A stretch of DNA of 64,000 nt from Shewanella dokdonensis (GTDB taxonomy: Bacteria; Pseudomonadota; Gammaproteobacteria; Enterobacterales; Shewanellaceae): NCBI RefSeq assembly GCF_018394335.1, contig NZ_CP074572.1:2914001-2978000 (forward strand). The letters run 5' to 3'. Under the pieces are notes generated by a model. That model was not told the DNA's origin. It did no database searches and was given only the letters and a program-made list of their open reading frames with translations. Positions 1 through 9,530 of this stretch are shown piece by piece. The position numbers were made by a program, and so were the translations under genes. How positions within the stretch are numbered: position 1 is the stretch's first letter; each line of letters begins with the position of its first letter.

Positions 1-2
1 AT

Positions 3-317
3 TTTTTCAAAAGGAACTCAATCCCATTAAGTTATAGCTCCTTTGTTAATGGGCTAGATGATGAGGAAATTGAGGATCATATTTTTAAACAAAATGCATC
101 TTTGAGCAAAGCTTTTTTTGATAAAAGTAATCAGAAAAATTTTTGGAAACTATTTGAAAGTATTTTTCTATCATTTTCTGAAGATTCACGGAAGAAAGTT
201 TCTCAGGTAATTAATGAGTTAGATGAAAAATTAATTGAACGTACAGAGCACATGGATATGGATTCAACTAGGTTTCTAGTTGCAATAGTAAGGGATGGTT
301 TGATAATTGAAAATTAA
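3..317 (+). CDS. C-terminal end of a gene entering from the left edge, probable partner of the SMC-like ATPase
   Basis: The reading frame is open from base 3 and no initiation codon is needed inside the window, so this is the tail (about 104 residues) of a longer protein. It is highly charged and AT-rich, with no motif I recognise. It overlaps the next gene by about 11 bases, which suggests translational coupling. In ABC three-component (ABC-3C) defence loci a small middle component or an effector C-terminal domain sits directly upstream of the ATPase, and this tail could be either. The function is inferred from position only. Confidence 0.6.
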   Translation, partial: FFKRNSIPLSYSSFVNGLDDEEIEDHIFKQNASLSKAFFDKSNQKNFWKLFESIFLSFSEDSRKKVSQVINELDEKLIERTEHMDMDSTRFLVAIVRDGLIIEN

Positions 318-1911
318 AAAGTTTGCATTCGGAAATGAAATTGAAGCGTTTATTGAAACAAGGCTTAGCGAACGCGTAAATATTATCTTTAGTGATGACA
401 ATAACAAAGGTAAGACATTGGTATTGCAAGGGATGATGTTTTCATTAGGGAATGAACCAATATTCCCTGCTGGATTTGATTATAAAGACTACTATTTTTA
501 TATTGAATTTATTCATGATGGGAATTTATTTAGGATATTAAGGAAAAATAATACATTCTCAATAATTAGTGAGAATGGTTTGAGTATTTTTGAATCCACA
601 TCTGAATTCAAATATTTTTTTGATGAAAATATTTATAAACTGCCAGAAATTGTTCATAGAGAATTACCAAAGTTAGTTGACTTAAGTCTTTTCATACAAA
701 TGTTTTTTGTCGGTCAGGATAAGCGGGATACTTCTAGTATTTTTAATAGTGGGTATTATAACAAATCAGACTTCATAGATATGTTATTTTCTTTGAAAGG
801 GGTTTACGGCGGTGAATTATCTAATGAACAGATAACTGAACTTAAGGATAGATTGAAGCAGTTAAGAATAAGTGAGAGAAAACTTGTAAAAGAGATTGAT
901 CGTTTTAACATTAATAAAGCTGTTCTTGAAAATGTTAAAAAATCAGCAAGTTTTAAAGAGTTCCAAGAGCAAGAGAAATTCCTTAAAGAACTGCATGGAA
1001 GAATTTCAGAAATCAGAAAGAAGAGATATTCTGAAGTTTCTAGGTTGAATAACTATATTAATTTAGAGTTGGAACTTAACTCTCTGAATCGAGCCATTTC
1101 TTTTGGGCGTGTTTCATGCGAGGATTGTGGTAGTGAGAATATTACATATAAGTCAAAAGATATCACTTTTGATATCAGCAATTTAGAGGTTAGGAAATCC
1201 ATTCTAAAATCTCTGAAAGGAACTATAGATTATAAAAAGGAAGCTATTTCTAGAATAGATTATGATTTGTCAAGTTTACAAGAAAAAATGTCGGATAATT
1301 TAGGTAAGGTCTCTCCTACATTAAGAGATGTTATTTTGTTTAGAGATGAGCTTAATGGTACTGGGAAGTTAGATAAAGAACTTCAAGAAAAACAGAGGGA
1401 AATAGAGTTAGTTACTAGGCAGATAAATGAATCAAATGTCAAAAAAGAAGGGGTTTCAGAAAAGCAAAGAAAACTAATTGATGAAATAGTTAAAGTAATG
1501 AATAAAATTTATAGAGTGATTGATGAGGATGGTTTGCAAACATTTCATGATTTGTTTACCAAAAGATCAGTTAATTATTCTGGTAGTGAAGAGCAAGAGT
1601 TCTATTTTTCAAGGGTTTACGCATTGCTTTTAGTTATGAAACACGAGTTTCCAATAGTTATTGATTCATTTAGAGATCGTGAACTGTCTAGTCTAAAAGA
1701 AATGAAAATGATTGACGCTTTTGAGTCATTAGATAATCAGGTTATTATATCTGCGACTCTTAAAAAAGAAGAATATACGAGTGACAAATATGAAACGCAT
1801 GGAGCCATTACAGCCATTGATTATAGTGCCAATGCTAATGGTCGAATTCTATCTGATTCATTCAAGAATGACTTTGTAAGTATTTGCCGTGATTTTGGTG
1901 TGAGATTCTAG
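307..1911 (+). CDS. SMC/RecN-like coiled-coil ATPase, probably of an ABC three-component defence system
   Basis: A 534-residue protein starting at a TTG that overlaps the upstream gene. It has a P-loop-like NNKGKT at about residue 33–37 (the leading glycine of a standard Walker A is replaced by Asp). Long charged helices follow at about 170–260 and 290–400, flanking a CEDC zinc-hook-like pair at Cys271/Cys274. An SGSEEQ signature-like stretch lies near 425, and a Walker-B-like hydrophobic strand ends in Asp453 (IVIDS). This is the plan of RecN/Rad50-type ATPases. The short length, overlapping small upstream gene and AT-rich context fit ABC-3C defence loci, but family assignment is inference. 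A generic DUF2326-type ATPase is the alternative. Confidence 0.6.
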   Translation: MKIKKFAFGNEIEAFIETRLSERVNIIFSDDNNKGKTLVLQGMMFSLGNEPIFPAGFDYKDYYFYIEFIHDGNLFRILRKNNTFSIISENGLSIFESTSEFKYFFDENIYKLPEIVHRELPKLVDLSLFIQMFFVGQDKRDTSSIFNSGYYNKSDFIDMLFSLKGVYGGELSNEQITELKDRLKQLRISERKLVKEIDRFNINKAVLENVKKSASFKEFQEQEKFLKELHGRISEIRKKRYSEVSRLNNYINLELELNSLNRAISFGRVSCEDCGSENITYKSKDITFDISNLEVRKSILKSLKGTIDYKKEAISRIDYDLSSLQEKMSDNLGKVSPTLRDVILFRDELNGTGKLDKELQEKQREIELVTRQINESNVKKEGVSEKQRKLIDEIVKVMNKIYRVIDEDGLQTFHDLFTKRSVNYSGSEEQEFYFSRVYALLLVMKHEFPIVIDSFRDRELSSLKEMKMIDAFESLDNQVIISATLKKEEYTSDKYETHGAITAIDYSANANGRILSDSFKNDFVSICRDFGVRF

Positions 1912-2010
1912 CGAATATTTGCATTGAGATCTTTACATGTGTTAGTACAGGTTTGAAAAGTCGCTAATTCGTGGCTGTTTTGAATTTGATAGCGAAATGA
2001 AGGAAGCGTA

Positions 2011-2280
2011 ATGAGTAACGATTTACCGCAAGCGTTCAACGCGTTGCTCATTAAATCCGTGTTCTACTTACCCAAGGGCGCAAAAAGGCTGTGTAAGCAG
2101 TTAATAGCGCCATGATGCAAACCTACTGGGAAAATTTTCCGCCTTATTGTGGAAGATGAGCGGCACCGACAAGCTCGGGCGAAATACGCGCAGTTTTTAT
2201 CTCATCTTCCCAATTGGGACGCAGTGCGTACCGAATTGGGCTGGTACAAATCAGCGGAAGCCGATGTTGATTTACTTTGC
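2011..2280 (+). pseudogene. Decayed YhcG/DUF1016-family nuclease remnant
   Basis: Two out-of-frame pieces recall the N-terminal domain of YhcG-like (DUF1016) PDDEXK proteins. One is an ATG-initiated start at 2011. The second begins MMQTYW at 2112 and continues in another frame as RLIVEDERHRQARAKYAQ, then an RTELGW stretch from about 2140. The family typically has a QTYW..GR.IVE.E..G..RA.YG pattern followed by RTELSW. The C-terminal nuclease domain is absent and both frames close, so nothing functional remains. YhcG genes commonly sit in restriction–modification and defence islands, consistent with the ATPase gene just upstream. Family recognition is from memory of the motif. Confidence 0.5.
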
Positions 2281-2315
2281 CTGCCGTTGCTATCTACCTC
2301 AGCCTAACCCCAAAT

Positions 2316-3854
2316 CTACAAAATATTCTTCGGTACAATTCTGCGTAATTTCACTCCGATGCGCTTGGATAAACTCTCCTCGCTGTCGGGGTTAAAGTCT
2401 TTGGTGATCTGCCAGGCGTTGTCGGCTTCCATCTCTTTTAGCATGGAGGCTTTTACCTCTTGGGTGATCGCTGGCGAGTCGATCACTGTGATACTTTCAG
2501 TATTCAGGTTGGTGCTGCGCGGGTCAAAGTTGTAGGTGCCAATTACGGTGATGTGGTTATCAATGGTCATGGTTTTGGCATGCAGGCCGAATATCGGCAC
2601 GGTTGGCGAGCGTTTGTACATGTGCTCCGACATCACCCTTTGCCTGATTTTGGCGTCCGGTCTGAATTCATACACTTCTACGCCGGTATCTAGCAATGCG
2701 GCTCGGTTGCGTTGATAACCGCTAAACGCTTCTAGGTTGTCGTTGGAGGCCAGACTGTTGGTGAGAATTTTAATGCTGATACCTTGCTTAACCAATTTAC
2801 GCAGGAATGCTCGGTCGCTTTTGGTGGTAATCAAATAGGGCGTTTGAATCACTATGCTGTCGCTGGCGCTTTCAGCCAGTGCTACCAATTTATCGTGGGT
2901 GATGCTGCCGCCGCCGAGGAAATGGCTGCGATCGTTCTTGCCCGGCATGTCGGCCACATATTCCACGTTATTGATAAATAAAAACTTACCTTCATCTGCA
3001 AGCTGTTTGAAGGTGGCAGGTACGTCTTCAATCTCTGCCCTAATCTCTGGGCTGAAATTGGCGGGGTTGCAGGCGTAGGAATGTAGCCGTGAAAATTCGG
3101 GATTGGCTGGGGATGGCAGTTTATCGAACAGATCGGTGATAGAAACACTGAGCTTGCTTTGCCAATACTGCTCAAAAGAGTTTTCCACTGACTGAACCGC
3201 TTTACCGGCCAGAAAAACATCGCGGTCCCTAAAGTTATATTCGTGGTCGAAACCAAAATATTCATCGGCGATATTGCGGCCGCCGGTAATGGCGATTTGC
3301 TGATCAACCAGAAATACTTTGTTGTGCATCCGTTGGTTGATGCCGTGGAAATCGGTCAGCAGTGCGGTAACCTTTTGTACGATATTCTTACCCAAGTTGA
3401 CGTTTGGGTTGTAGATTTTAATCTCAATATTCTTGTGGGCATCTAACATTAACAGCTCGTCGCCGCGTGCTTCCAACATGATGTCGTCCACCAACACCCG
3501 CACTTTTATGCCGCGCTCAGCCGCCCGTACTAAATAGTCGGTAGCTATCAAACCCACGTTATCGATTGAAAAGATAAAGTATTGTACGTCGATGCTTTTC
3601 TCCGCCCGCTCGGCTAGCCAAGCCCGCGACATCATCGCCTCTGTGCCTTGTTCCAAGACATAAACACCGGTCTTCTGCTGCATCTCAGTGGCATAGGGTG
3701 CGGTAAACTCAGAGAGCGTCTGAGTGGTGCTAGTTTGCTGCACTGCGCAATAATCACGATCGGATAACGGCACACTATCGGGCGCAGCAACACAGCCCGC
3801 AGTGAGCAGCAAGAGAGAACACAAAACTATATTGACACAGGTTTGCTTCGGCAT
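2316..3854 (-). CDS. Phospholipase D-family lipoprotein (ClsC/YmdC-like)
   Basis: A protein of 512 residues from the chosen ATG. An upstream in-frame ATG at 4022 would add 56 residues before an otherwise perfect lipoprotein signal, so I prefer 3854. The signal peptide ends in the lipobox LTAGC (Cys21). Two HKD motifs are visible: H177-x-K179-x4-D184 followed by GGRN, and H425-x-K427-x4-D432 followed by GTYNFDPRS. Each domain contributes one half of the phosphatidyltransferase/phospholipase active site. The closest known type is the YmdC/ClsC group of cardiolipin synthases, acting on phospholipids at the envelope. The exact substrate cannot be read from the sequence. Confidence 0.85.
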   Translation of the reverse strand: MPKQTCVNIVLCSLLLLTAGCVAAPDSVPLSDRDYCAVQQTSTTQTLSEFTAPYATEMQQKTGVYVLEQGTEAMMSRAWLAERAEKSIDVQYFIFSIDNVGLIATDYLVRAAERGIKVRVLVDDIMLEARGDELLMLDAHKNIEIKIYNPNVNLGKNIVQKVTALLTDFHGINQRMHNKVFLVDQQIAITGGRNIADEYFGFDHEYNFRDRDVFLAGKAVQSVENSFEQYWQSKLSVSITDLFDKLPSPANPEFSRLHSYACNPANFSPEIRAEIEDVPATFKQLADEGKFLFINNVEYVADMPGKNDRSHFLGGGSITHDKLVALAESASDSIVIQTPYLITTKSDRAFLRKLVKQGISIKILTNSLASNDNLEAFSGYQRNRAALLDTGVEVYEFRPDAKIRQRVMSEHMYKRSPTVPIFGLHAKTMTIDNHITVIGTYNFDPRSTNLNTESITVIDSPAITQEVKASMLKEMEADNAWQITKDFNPDSEESLSKRIGVKLRRIVPKNIL

Positions 3855-4271
3855 AAGTTCGGATAGCAACGAAATATGTTGATGGTGGAATTGAGTAACA
3901 TACGCGTTTGAGCAAACGATGTCACTGCTACGGTTAACGTGACGCACTATCGTGCCAAATCGAGTTATATTCAACAGCAACTGCCGGATGGGCTTTGGAA
4001 TGTTGAAAATCAGGACAACCACAAAATTTTATGAGTGGTTCATAGGTTCGTTATGGCTGCTCCTATTGTCATTTAATCTTAAGTCAGAGAGGGAAACGTT
4101 TTCTCCTTCATAGTCTTATATGTATTGTTGTTACATTTATGGTGTAATTAATAGTGTAAATTATTTACAAAATGTTACAAACGTAAACTTGTGTCATAGC
4201 AAAACAGATGTGAAGTTAGAACGATTGTTTTTATTAATCTGTAAAGTTCAAATGCTAAGGACAGTAATAAT
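3855..4271. other. Intergenic, divergent promoter region
   Basis: About 417 AT-rich bases between two divergently oriented genes. It must hold both promoters. I see no convincing ORF, only an in-frame upstream extension of the phospholipase gene that I reject as coding. An AAGGA ribosome-binding site precedes the ATG at 4272. Confidence 0.5.
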
Positions 4272-4673
4272 ATGAACACCAAATTAATAAAGGAATTTTT
4301 GCTATATTTTTTAATTCTAATTGCAGCTATATTTTCTGGTTATGGTGTAAAGCAAGCTTATGCTTGGTATAACACACCGAGCAAAGTTTTTGAGAAAAAT
4401 ACTGACGCCCATTTTTTAGGTACGGATAAAAAAATTGTTATATATACTACTCAATGGTGTCCGTATTGTAAGCAACTTAGAGCATATCTCAATCGTGAAA
4501 AGATTGCCTATGAAGACAGAGATATTGAAATTCATGATGAAAAAATAGATAGACTATATGCATCGATTAATAAGGAAGCAATACCAGTAATAGTACTTAA
4601 AGGAAAAGTTCTTATCGGGTTTGATGAAAAATTACTCGGCTCTGAATTAAATGAGTTATCACCTCAAAACTGA
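4272..4673 (+). CDS. Membrane-anchored glutaredoxin-like protein
   Basis: 133 residues. A single hydrophobic segment at about residues 8–28 anchors it in the inner membrane, followed by a linker and a glutaredoxin fold. The active site is CPYC (Cys63, Cys66) after TTQW, and the cis-proline loop IPVIV at 104–108 would bind glutathione. The leader with positive residues first suggests a periplasmic catalytic domain, though topology is inference. It is followed 26 bases later by a small secreted six-cysteine peptide, so an attractive but unproven role is forming or shuffling disulfides in that peptide. Low GC relative to the flanking genes suggests horizontal acquisition. Confidence 0.8.
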   Translation: MNTKLIKEFLLYFLILIAAIFSGYGVKQAYAWYNTPSKVFEKNTDAHFLGTDKKIVIYTTQWCPYCKQLRAYLNREKIAYEDRDIEIHDEKIDRLYASINKEAIPVIVLKGKVLIGFDEKLLGSELNELSPQN

Positions 4674-4699
4674 AGTAACTACAAAAAAGGAATTTTTAT

Positions 4700-4897
4700 A
4701 TGAATAGTAAATTAAAAGCTTTCTTAGTTATATTTGGCCTTACATTAGGTTTCGGTATTAATAACGCAATCTCAGCCCCAGATGCAGGTTCATGCGAAAC
4801 ATTAGGAAAAATCTGTGCTGAAGATCCTGACTCATCAGCCTGTGCTTTATATAATGGAATATGTCAGATCTGTAGGGTAGACCCAACAGCTTGCTGA
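4700..4897 (+). CDS. Small secreted six-cysteine peptide
   Basis: 65 residues with a Sec-type signal peptide (hydrophobic residues 6–25, likely cleavage after AISA) and a mature part of about 39 residues. The mature part holds six cysteines, at 32, 39, 48, 55, 58 and 65, the last being the C-terminal residue. Six cysteines could form three disulfides or bind a metal. A good AAGGA site precedes the ATG. It appears co-transcribed with the glutaredoxin-like gene and is followed by a terminator. I recognise no family; a small toxin, a metal-binding peptide or an envelope factor are all possible. Confidence 0.65.
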   Translation: MNSKLKAFLVIFGLTLGFGINNAISAPDAGSCETLGKICAEDPDSSACALYNGICQICRVDPTAC

Positions 4898-4920
4898 TAA
4901 TTAGTAAGAAATGATATTTT

Positions 4921-4970
4921 AAAGTTAGTTTTAGACGTCTACGAGGTGATATAGTTTAAAACTAACTTTT
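4921..4970 (+). terminator. Terminator after the glutaredoxin/peptide pair
   Basis: A perfect 13-base inverted repeat, AAAGTTAGTTTTA at 4921–4933 and its complement at 4957–4969, ends in a T run. The 23-base loop is long, but the position just after the peptide stop codon supports a terminator. Confidence 0.6.
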
Positions 4971-5109
4971 CATTTTGTGTATTGTAATAATATGTACTAG
5001 CTTAGAGCAGATCTGGCAGTTTCCAATCATCGAGCAGCCAATAATGGCTAATGTCTGTTGCCAAGCAAGGCTGCTCGAGTTGCTATTTATACCCAATAAA
5101 ACTCTATGA

Positions 5110-5991
5110 TTATTTAAGCGGGAGCACGGCTTTAGTGGCTGCGGCCAGGATATCTTTTCTCGGGGTTGCGGTTTGCTGCCGCTGGGTGAAATAGACCACT
5201 AAGACTAATGGCGCGCGATTGTCGGGCCATAGCACTGCAATATCATTGGTGGTGCCATAACTGCCGCTACCGGTTTTGTCTGCAACCACCCAGTTGCTGG
5301 GTGTACCGGCTTTAATACTGGCGTTGCCGGTGGTATTGCCTTTCATCCACTGCACCAGTTGTGCTCGCTGTTCTTTTGCCAACACATCACCCAAGGTTAG
5401 CCGATATAGGCTGGTTGCCATTGCCTGCGGGGTGCTTGTATCCCGCTTATCATCGGGGATTGCCGTATTCAGCTCGGGCTCCATTCTGTTCAGCTGAAAA
5501 TCCTTATCATCAATACTTCTGGCAAACTGAGTTACATTTGCTGGGCCACCCAGTTGCTGTAGCAGTTTGTTCATGGCGGTATTGTCGCTGTATTGCAATG
5601 CTGCGGCGCTGAGTTCGGCAATCGTCATAGTGCTACCCAGATGTTTCTCTGTTATTGGGCTGTAGCTGACAATATCGGTTGGTTGGATAAATATGGCCTG
5701 TTGCAATAGGGTCGGTTGTTGTTCATTGCGCTGCAATAGATTGGCAGCCACCATCACCTTACTGGTGCTGCACATCGGAAACCGCTCGGTGCCACGGTAC
5801 TGATACAGCGTATGATCTTTGGTGTCTAACAATGCAACGCCTAAGCGCCCGTTGCTATTTTGCTCGATAGTCGCCAACTGTTGTGCAAGAGGTGCAGGGA
5901 AGGGCATTGTTTTACCCCAAGCGGGGAAGTGATACCCTATGCCAAGAAGCAACGAGGCTAAAAAATATTTATTGATCAATCTACTATCCAT
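5110..5991 (-). CDS. Class A beta-lactamase, CTX-M-like
   Basis: 293 residues with a signal peptide and every class A motif. These are STSK with the nucleophilic Ser (Ambler 70), preceded by Cys69 as in CTX-M enzymes, SDN (130–132), EPELN (Glu166), and [15 protein letters not shown] (234–237 with Ser237). The pattern [11 protein letters not shown] and [17 protein letters not shown] closely matches CTX-M/KLUC-type cefotaximases from memory. The position matching CTX-M residue 240 is Ser. The enzyme would hydrolyse penicillins and probably oxyimino-cephalosporins in the periplasm. No LysR regulator, IS or integron signal adjoins it, so it looks like a resident chromosomal gene. Spectrum is inference. 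Confidence 0.93.
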   Translation of the reverse strand: MDSRLINKYFLASLLLGIGYHFPAWGKTMPFPAPLAQQLATIEQNSNGRLGVALLDTKDHTLYQYRGTERFPMCSTSKVMVAANLLQRNEQQPTLLQQAIFIQPTDIVSYSPITEKHLGSTMTIAELSAAALQYSDNTAMNKLLQQLGGPANVTQFARSIDDKDFQLNRMEPELNTAIPDDKRDTSTPQAMATSLYRLTLGDVLAKEQRAQLVQWMKGNTTGNASIKAGTPSNWVVADKTGSGSYGTTNDIAVLWPDNRAPLVLVVYFTQRQQTATPRKDILAAATKAVLPLK

Positions 5992-6254
5992 AAAATATCC
6001 AGTTAAGCGAGGAGGGAAGAATAGCGACTATTCTGGCCGATAAACAAGGTTTTCGAGGTGCGATTCTCGTTTTTAGTGGCCCATGTTGAGTTTATCACTA
6101 CAGGTGTTAATGAGTGGTTATCACGACATTGACTAGCGTTGTTACTGCCGTTGATATGTTGAAAACTAGCCGAGTGAGAATGGCTACTGGGCTGGTGCGC
6201 AATAAAGAGGTCGAAATCTACGACCTCTGGGGTTCGGCAATGACAGGCGCTAGC

Positions 6255-6653
6255 TCAAGCTAGCCACTCACGGTTTTGCAGCACTACTCGATAACCATCT
6301 ATATCTTCAAAGGTTTTGCCTACAACATCCCAGTAGTCATTGTAGGAGGGGACAACAACAAATCCTGCTTGCTCCATTTGTTTACAGCACTGACTCCACT
6401 CATCATGTTCCGGTAAATAGAAAACCAGCAAATTGTCTTGAGTCGGGGCCTTCCCAACAGTTGTCCCTTTGTGATGAGTAAATTCCAGATGATAATTATG
6501 GTTCTCATGACCGATGATAGAGCCATCAAAACCATTGTGGCCTTCGAAAGCACCAAGTAATTTGAATCCCAGGCCGTTGATATACATTTCAGTAATTTTT
6601 GCCAGGTTATCGGTTGGGCGGGCAACTCTGAGTTTGGTAGATTTAGGGATCAT
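6255..6653 (-). CDS. VOC (glyoxalase/bleomycin-resistance fold) family protein
   Basis: 132 residues with the paired beta-alpha-beta-beta-beta repeats of the vicinal-oxygen-chelate fold. The N-terminal half has TDNLAKITEMYINGLGFKLLG and a metal-type YHLEF strand; the C-terminal half ends in EDIDGYRVVLQN. Similar small proteins (YycE-like) are dioxygenases, isomerases or resistance binders, and no substrate can be inferred. It stands alone with the beta-lactamase as its downstream neighbour on the same strand, at a distance of about 260 bases. Confidence 0.75.
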   Translation of the reverse strand: MIPKSTKLRVARPTDNLAKITEMYINGLGFKLLGAFEGHNGFDGSIIGHENHNYHLEFTHHKGTTVGKAPTQDNLLVFYLPEHDEWSQCCKQMEQAGFVVVPSYNDYWDVVGKTFEDIDGYRVVLQNREWLA

Positions 6654-7005
6654 TAGTTTCTCCGAACTATCTATTTTTACTGAAACCAGAGCATGACAAA
6701 ATTAAACCTTAGTGCCAACACCTAGGCTTGTTTGAACGGTTAACTTGTCTGATGTTGAGTAAGTTCGTTAAGTGAGGTAATCACTGTCTTTTCATCACAC
6801 TAATATCGGTAAACTTGCTCCGTAATCTGTCATTTATTTGTATTAAATCGTACTTATCCATTGTTTTTTGTAAATCATCCACACATTTTGTAAAATGCGG
6901 CCTTAACTATATGACTCCAAAAATAAAAAACTGCAATGGTAGCCATTTTAGCAGTCGCTTGGTGTCTATTTTTTGTTAGCTACCAAAGACATAGAGAACT
7001 GATTG
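6654..7005. other. Intergenic, divergent promoter region
   Basis: About 350 AT-rich bases between the VOC gene and yjdM. Nothing coding is supported; it holds the candidate promoter listed at 6868–6896. Confidence 0.4.
6868..6896 (+). promoter_or_regulatory. Candidate sigma-70 promoter for yjdM
   Basis: TTGTAA at 6868–6873 and TAAAAT at 6891–6896 are separated by 17 bases, about 110 bases upstream of the yjdM start. The –10 matches consensus at 5 of 6 positions and the –35 at 4 of 6. In AT-rich DNA such a match could arise by chance. Confidence 0.3.
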
Positions 7006-7344
7006 ATGAGTGATTTACCCAATTGTCCAAGTTGTAACTCCAACTATACCTATGAAGACGGCAGCACCTTGGTGTGCCCAGAATGTGGCCATGAATGGAT
7101 AGCCGGCGAAGTCGTTGAAGCAGACGATGGACTTGTGGTTAAGGATGCCAATGGTGCTCTGTTAAGTGATGGCGATGCGGTCACCGTGATTAAGGATCTG
7201 AAAGTGAAGGGCAGCTCATTGGTGGTTAAAGTGGGCACTAAAGTGAAAAACATCCGTTTGGTGGATGGCGACCATAATATCGATTGCAAAATTGATGGCA
7301 TTGGGGCAATGCAGCTTAAATCTGAGTTTGTGAAAAAAGCCTAA
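7006..7344 (+). CDS. yjdM: YjdM/PhnA-family zinc-ribbon protein
   Basis: 112 residues from the ATG at 7006. An N-terminal zinc ribbon has CPSC and CPEC knuckles (about residues 7–10 and 25–28). The conserved PhnA/YjdM barrel follows with [20 protein letters not shown] and [19 protein letters not shown]. The family was historically linked to phosphonate use (PhnA), but most members, including E. coli YjdM, have no established role. Length and motif order are complete. It stands alone with no phosphonate genes nearby. Confidence 0.9.
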   Translation: MSDLPNCPSCNSNYTYEDGSTLVCPECGHEWIAGEVVEADDGLVVKDANGALLSDGDAVTVIKDLKVKGSSLVVKVGTKVKNIRLVDGDHNIDCKIDGIGAMQLKSEFVKKA

Positions 7345-7427
7345 GAGTTGTGAATATTGTCAAACAACAAGGGTATTGATAGCGGCTCAACGTTATAGAG
7401 TGCTGTTATCACGGCAAGCGCTGTTAC

Positions 7428-9241
7428 TTATATGCTGGCGGCGCTTGGCGGTTGTACCTGATTCCTGCCGTTGGCTTTAGCCATATACAGCTGTTTATCT
7501 GCCTGTTGTACTAACTCTGCTACTTGCTGGTTGTGTTGCGGATAGAGGCTGGCGTAGCCAAGACTCAACGAAATCACCCAAGGGGCCATGTCTTCTCGCG
7601 GAATCGCTGTGGCAAACAGGCTTTGGCGTAGGTGTTCAGCAGCTTTTCCTGCTTGAATTAAGTCAGTATTTGGCAGGATCAGTGCAAACTCTTCCCCACC
7701 ATACCGAGCCAGTAAATCACTGCCTTGGCGGACATGCGTTTGCAAGTGCTGGGCTACTGTTTTCAGGGCTTTATCACCCGCCTGATGGCCATAATAATCG
7801 TTAAACGATTTGAAATGGTCGATATCACAGATAATGACGGTTAACGGCGTGTTTGTGGTGATCGCCTGTTGCCAGGCTGATTGCAGCCGTTTATCAAATG
7901 CCCGGCGGTTGGCAATGCCTGTTAAGGCATCTTGTTCCGACAATGTGGTCAGCCGTTGGTTGGCCTTTTGCAACTCCAGCGTACGATGATGAACTTGTTG
8001 TTCCAGCGTATGAATTGAGTCTAATTGTGCTTTGGCAAGCGTTGCCATACTGTGTGACAGATGAGCGACTTCCACACATTGATGATGATTTTCAACCTGT
8101 TGAGCCAACTGCTCTAATGAATTATTACTGGCATTTTTCGCCATTTTTTCAATCGGTCTGGCTATTTCCTTCGCCAACTTGGCACCAATAAAAATCAGCA
8201 GCAGTAATAACAATAGGGTGATGAGTAAGGTATCCCAAACTTGGGCAATAATTGGGGCGGCAATCTCCTGCGTTGGCAGTATCACTATCAGTTGCCAACT
8301 TTGTTGTTCGCTCAGGGGATTTGCTTGGTTTGCAATAAGTAAGCGGCGCCAGCAGCCCGGAATGGCGCTTGGTTCAGATTATCTGGCGGTGTAGTGGGCA
8401 GATCTCGTAACCAGGTTAAGGGATGATTTTTTAAGGTATAACGATTGCCGTCAGCAGCGCTCACTGGAATATGCTGAGTGTTGGAAGACGCAATTAACTT
8501 ACCACTGTGCTGCTCCACTAAAAATGCCACACCACCATAGCCAATGTTGAGTTGGGTCATAAAGTGACTGAGCCGGTTTAGTGCAATATCTGCAGCCACT
8601 ACCGCAATCATGTTTCCTTGTGGATCGAATACCGCTTTTGACAAGCTAATGCCGTATATCTGGCTTTCTACGTAACGATAAACTTCGCCCCAGCAGGGCT
8701 GTTGTGGTTGCTGTAAAGCGCACTGCATAAAAGGGCGTTGCCGCGGATCGTAGGCAATTTTTATCTGTTCAATCGCTTTGCCGGGATGATCGCTACCGTC
8801 TGGCAGATAGCCAATAAGGTGATGTTGTTGATTGAACGCATTGCTCGCAATTTCAATCTGCTCAGGGTTGTTGGGCGGGCGCGCCGCAGCAATATAACGC
8901 CCATCCGGAAAGGCCATACTGACAAAGCTTAACTGCTGGTTTTGCCTTAACTGTGCAAGTAACCAGGGAGTATTTTGTGCCAGTTGTGTAGACGAAAGAT
9001 TGCCGTTTAACAGTTGGTTCGCATTGGTTTCGGTGATGTCAGGCATCACTTTGGTCAGATGTTGCACATATTGACTGATGCGGTGTGCTAGTTCATGGGC
9101 AAAATTCTGCCCCATAGCGCGGGCGAGTGCTTGGCTGTTCTCATAAGAAATAAAAGAAAAGACCACCGCCGCGACAAAGAACAAAAAGGAAAAAGGCAAT
9201 ATTATGACTAAGCGCAGAGGATAAGTGCGCGCAAACTGCAT
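7428..9241 (-). CDS. Cache-domain diguanylate cyclase (GGDEF), frame broken once
   Basis: Two adjacent frames, 9241–8312 and the part after about 8330, join into one protein of about 604 residues. An N-terminal membrane segment is followed by a periplasmic double-cache-like sensor domain, then a second membrane segment (LLITLLLLLLLIFIGA), a HAMP-like and coiled-coil linker, and a GGDEF domain with YGGEEF. It would make cyclic di-GMP in response to an extracellular ligand. The residue three before the Asp of GSDLLARYGGEEF is Gln, so a standard RxxD inhibitory site is not seen. The frame change near 8325–8335 leaves the protein complete on both sides, so I read it as a sequence error. Confidence 0.85.
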
Positions 9242-9530
9242 AAGACATTACCTTTTCATTGCGTGATGGGCGTTAGGGTTTCCCTGTGGCTGCCGCGCTC
9301 GGATTTTCACAGGACTGAGAAGGATAAACACTCTCAAGTAAGCATGCAATTAATGAAACCGTTTTGTAACATTTTAACATGCTGTTTTGAGGTGGAGAGT
9401 AAGCGCCGCTGATAAGCAACAAGCAATTTATCCTTACCACACTTGCAATAGGATAAACCACATTGTTGCTTGCTGCTGTGAGACAGCGGCCATTAACGTT
9501 GGTTACGGAATAAAATCATTGTGCCAACTA

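Noticed and set aside
3855..4022. 56-residue N-terminal extension of the phospholipase D gene
   Set aside because: A lipoprotein signal starting at 3854 would be buried in the extension; the internal ATG is the better start.
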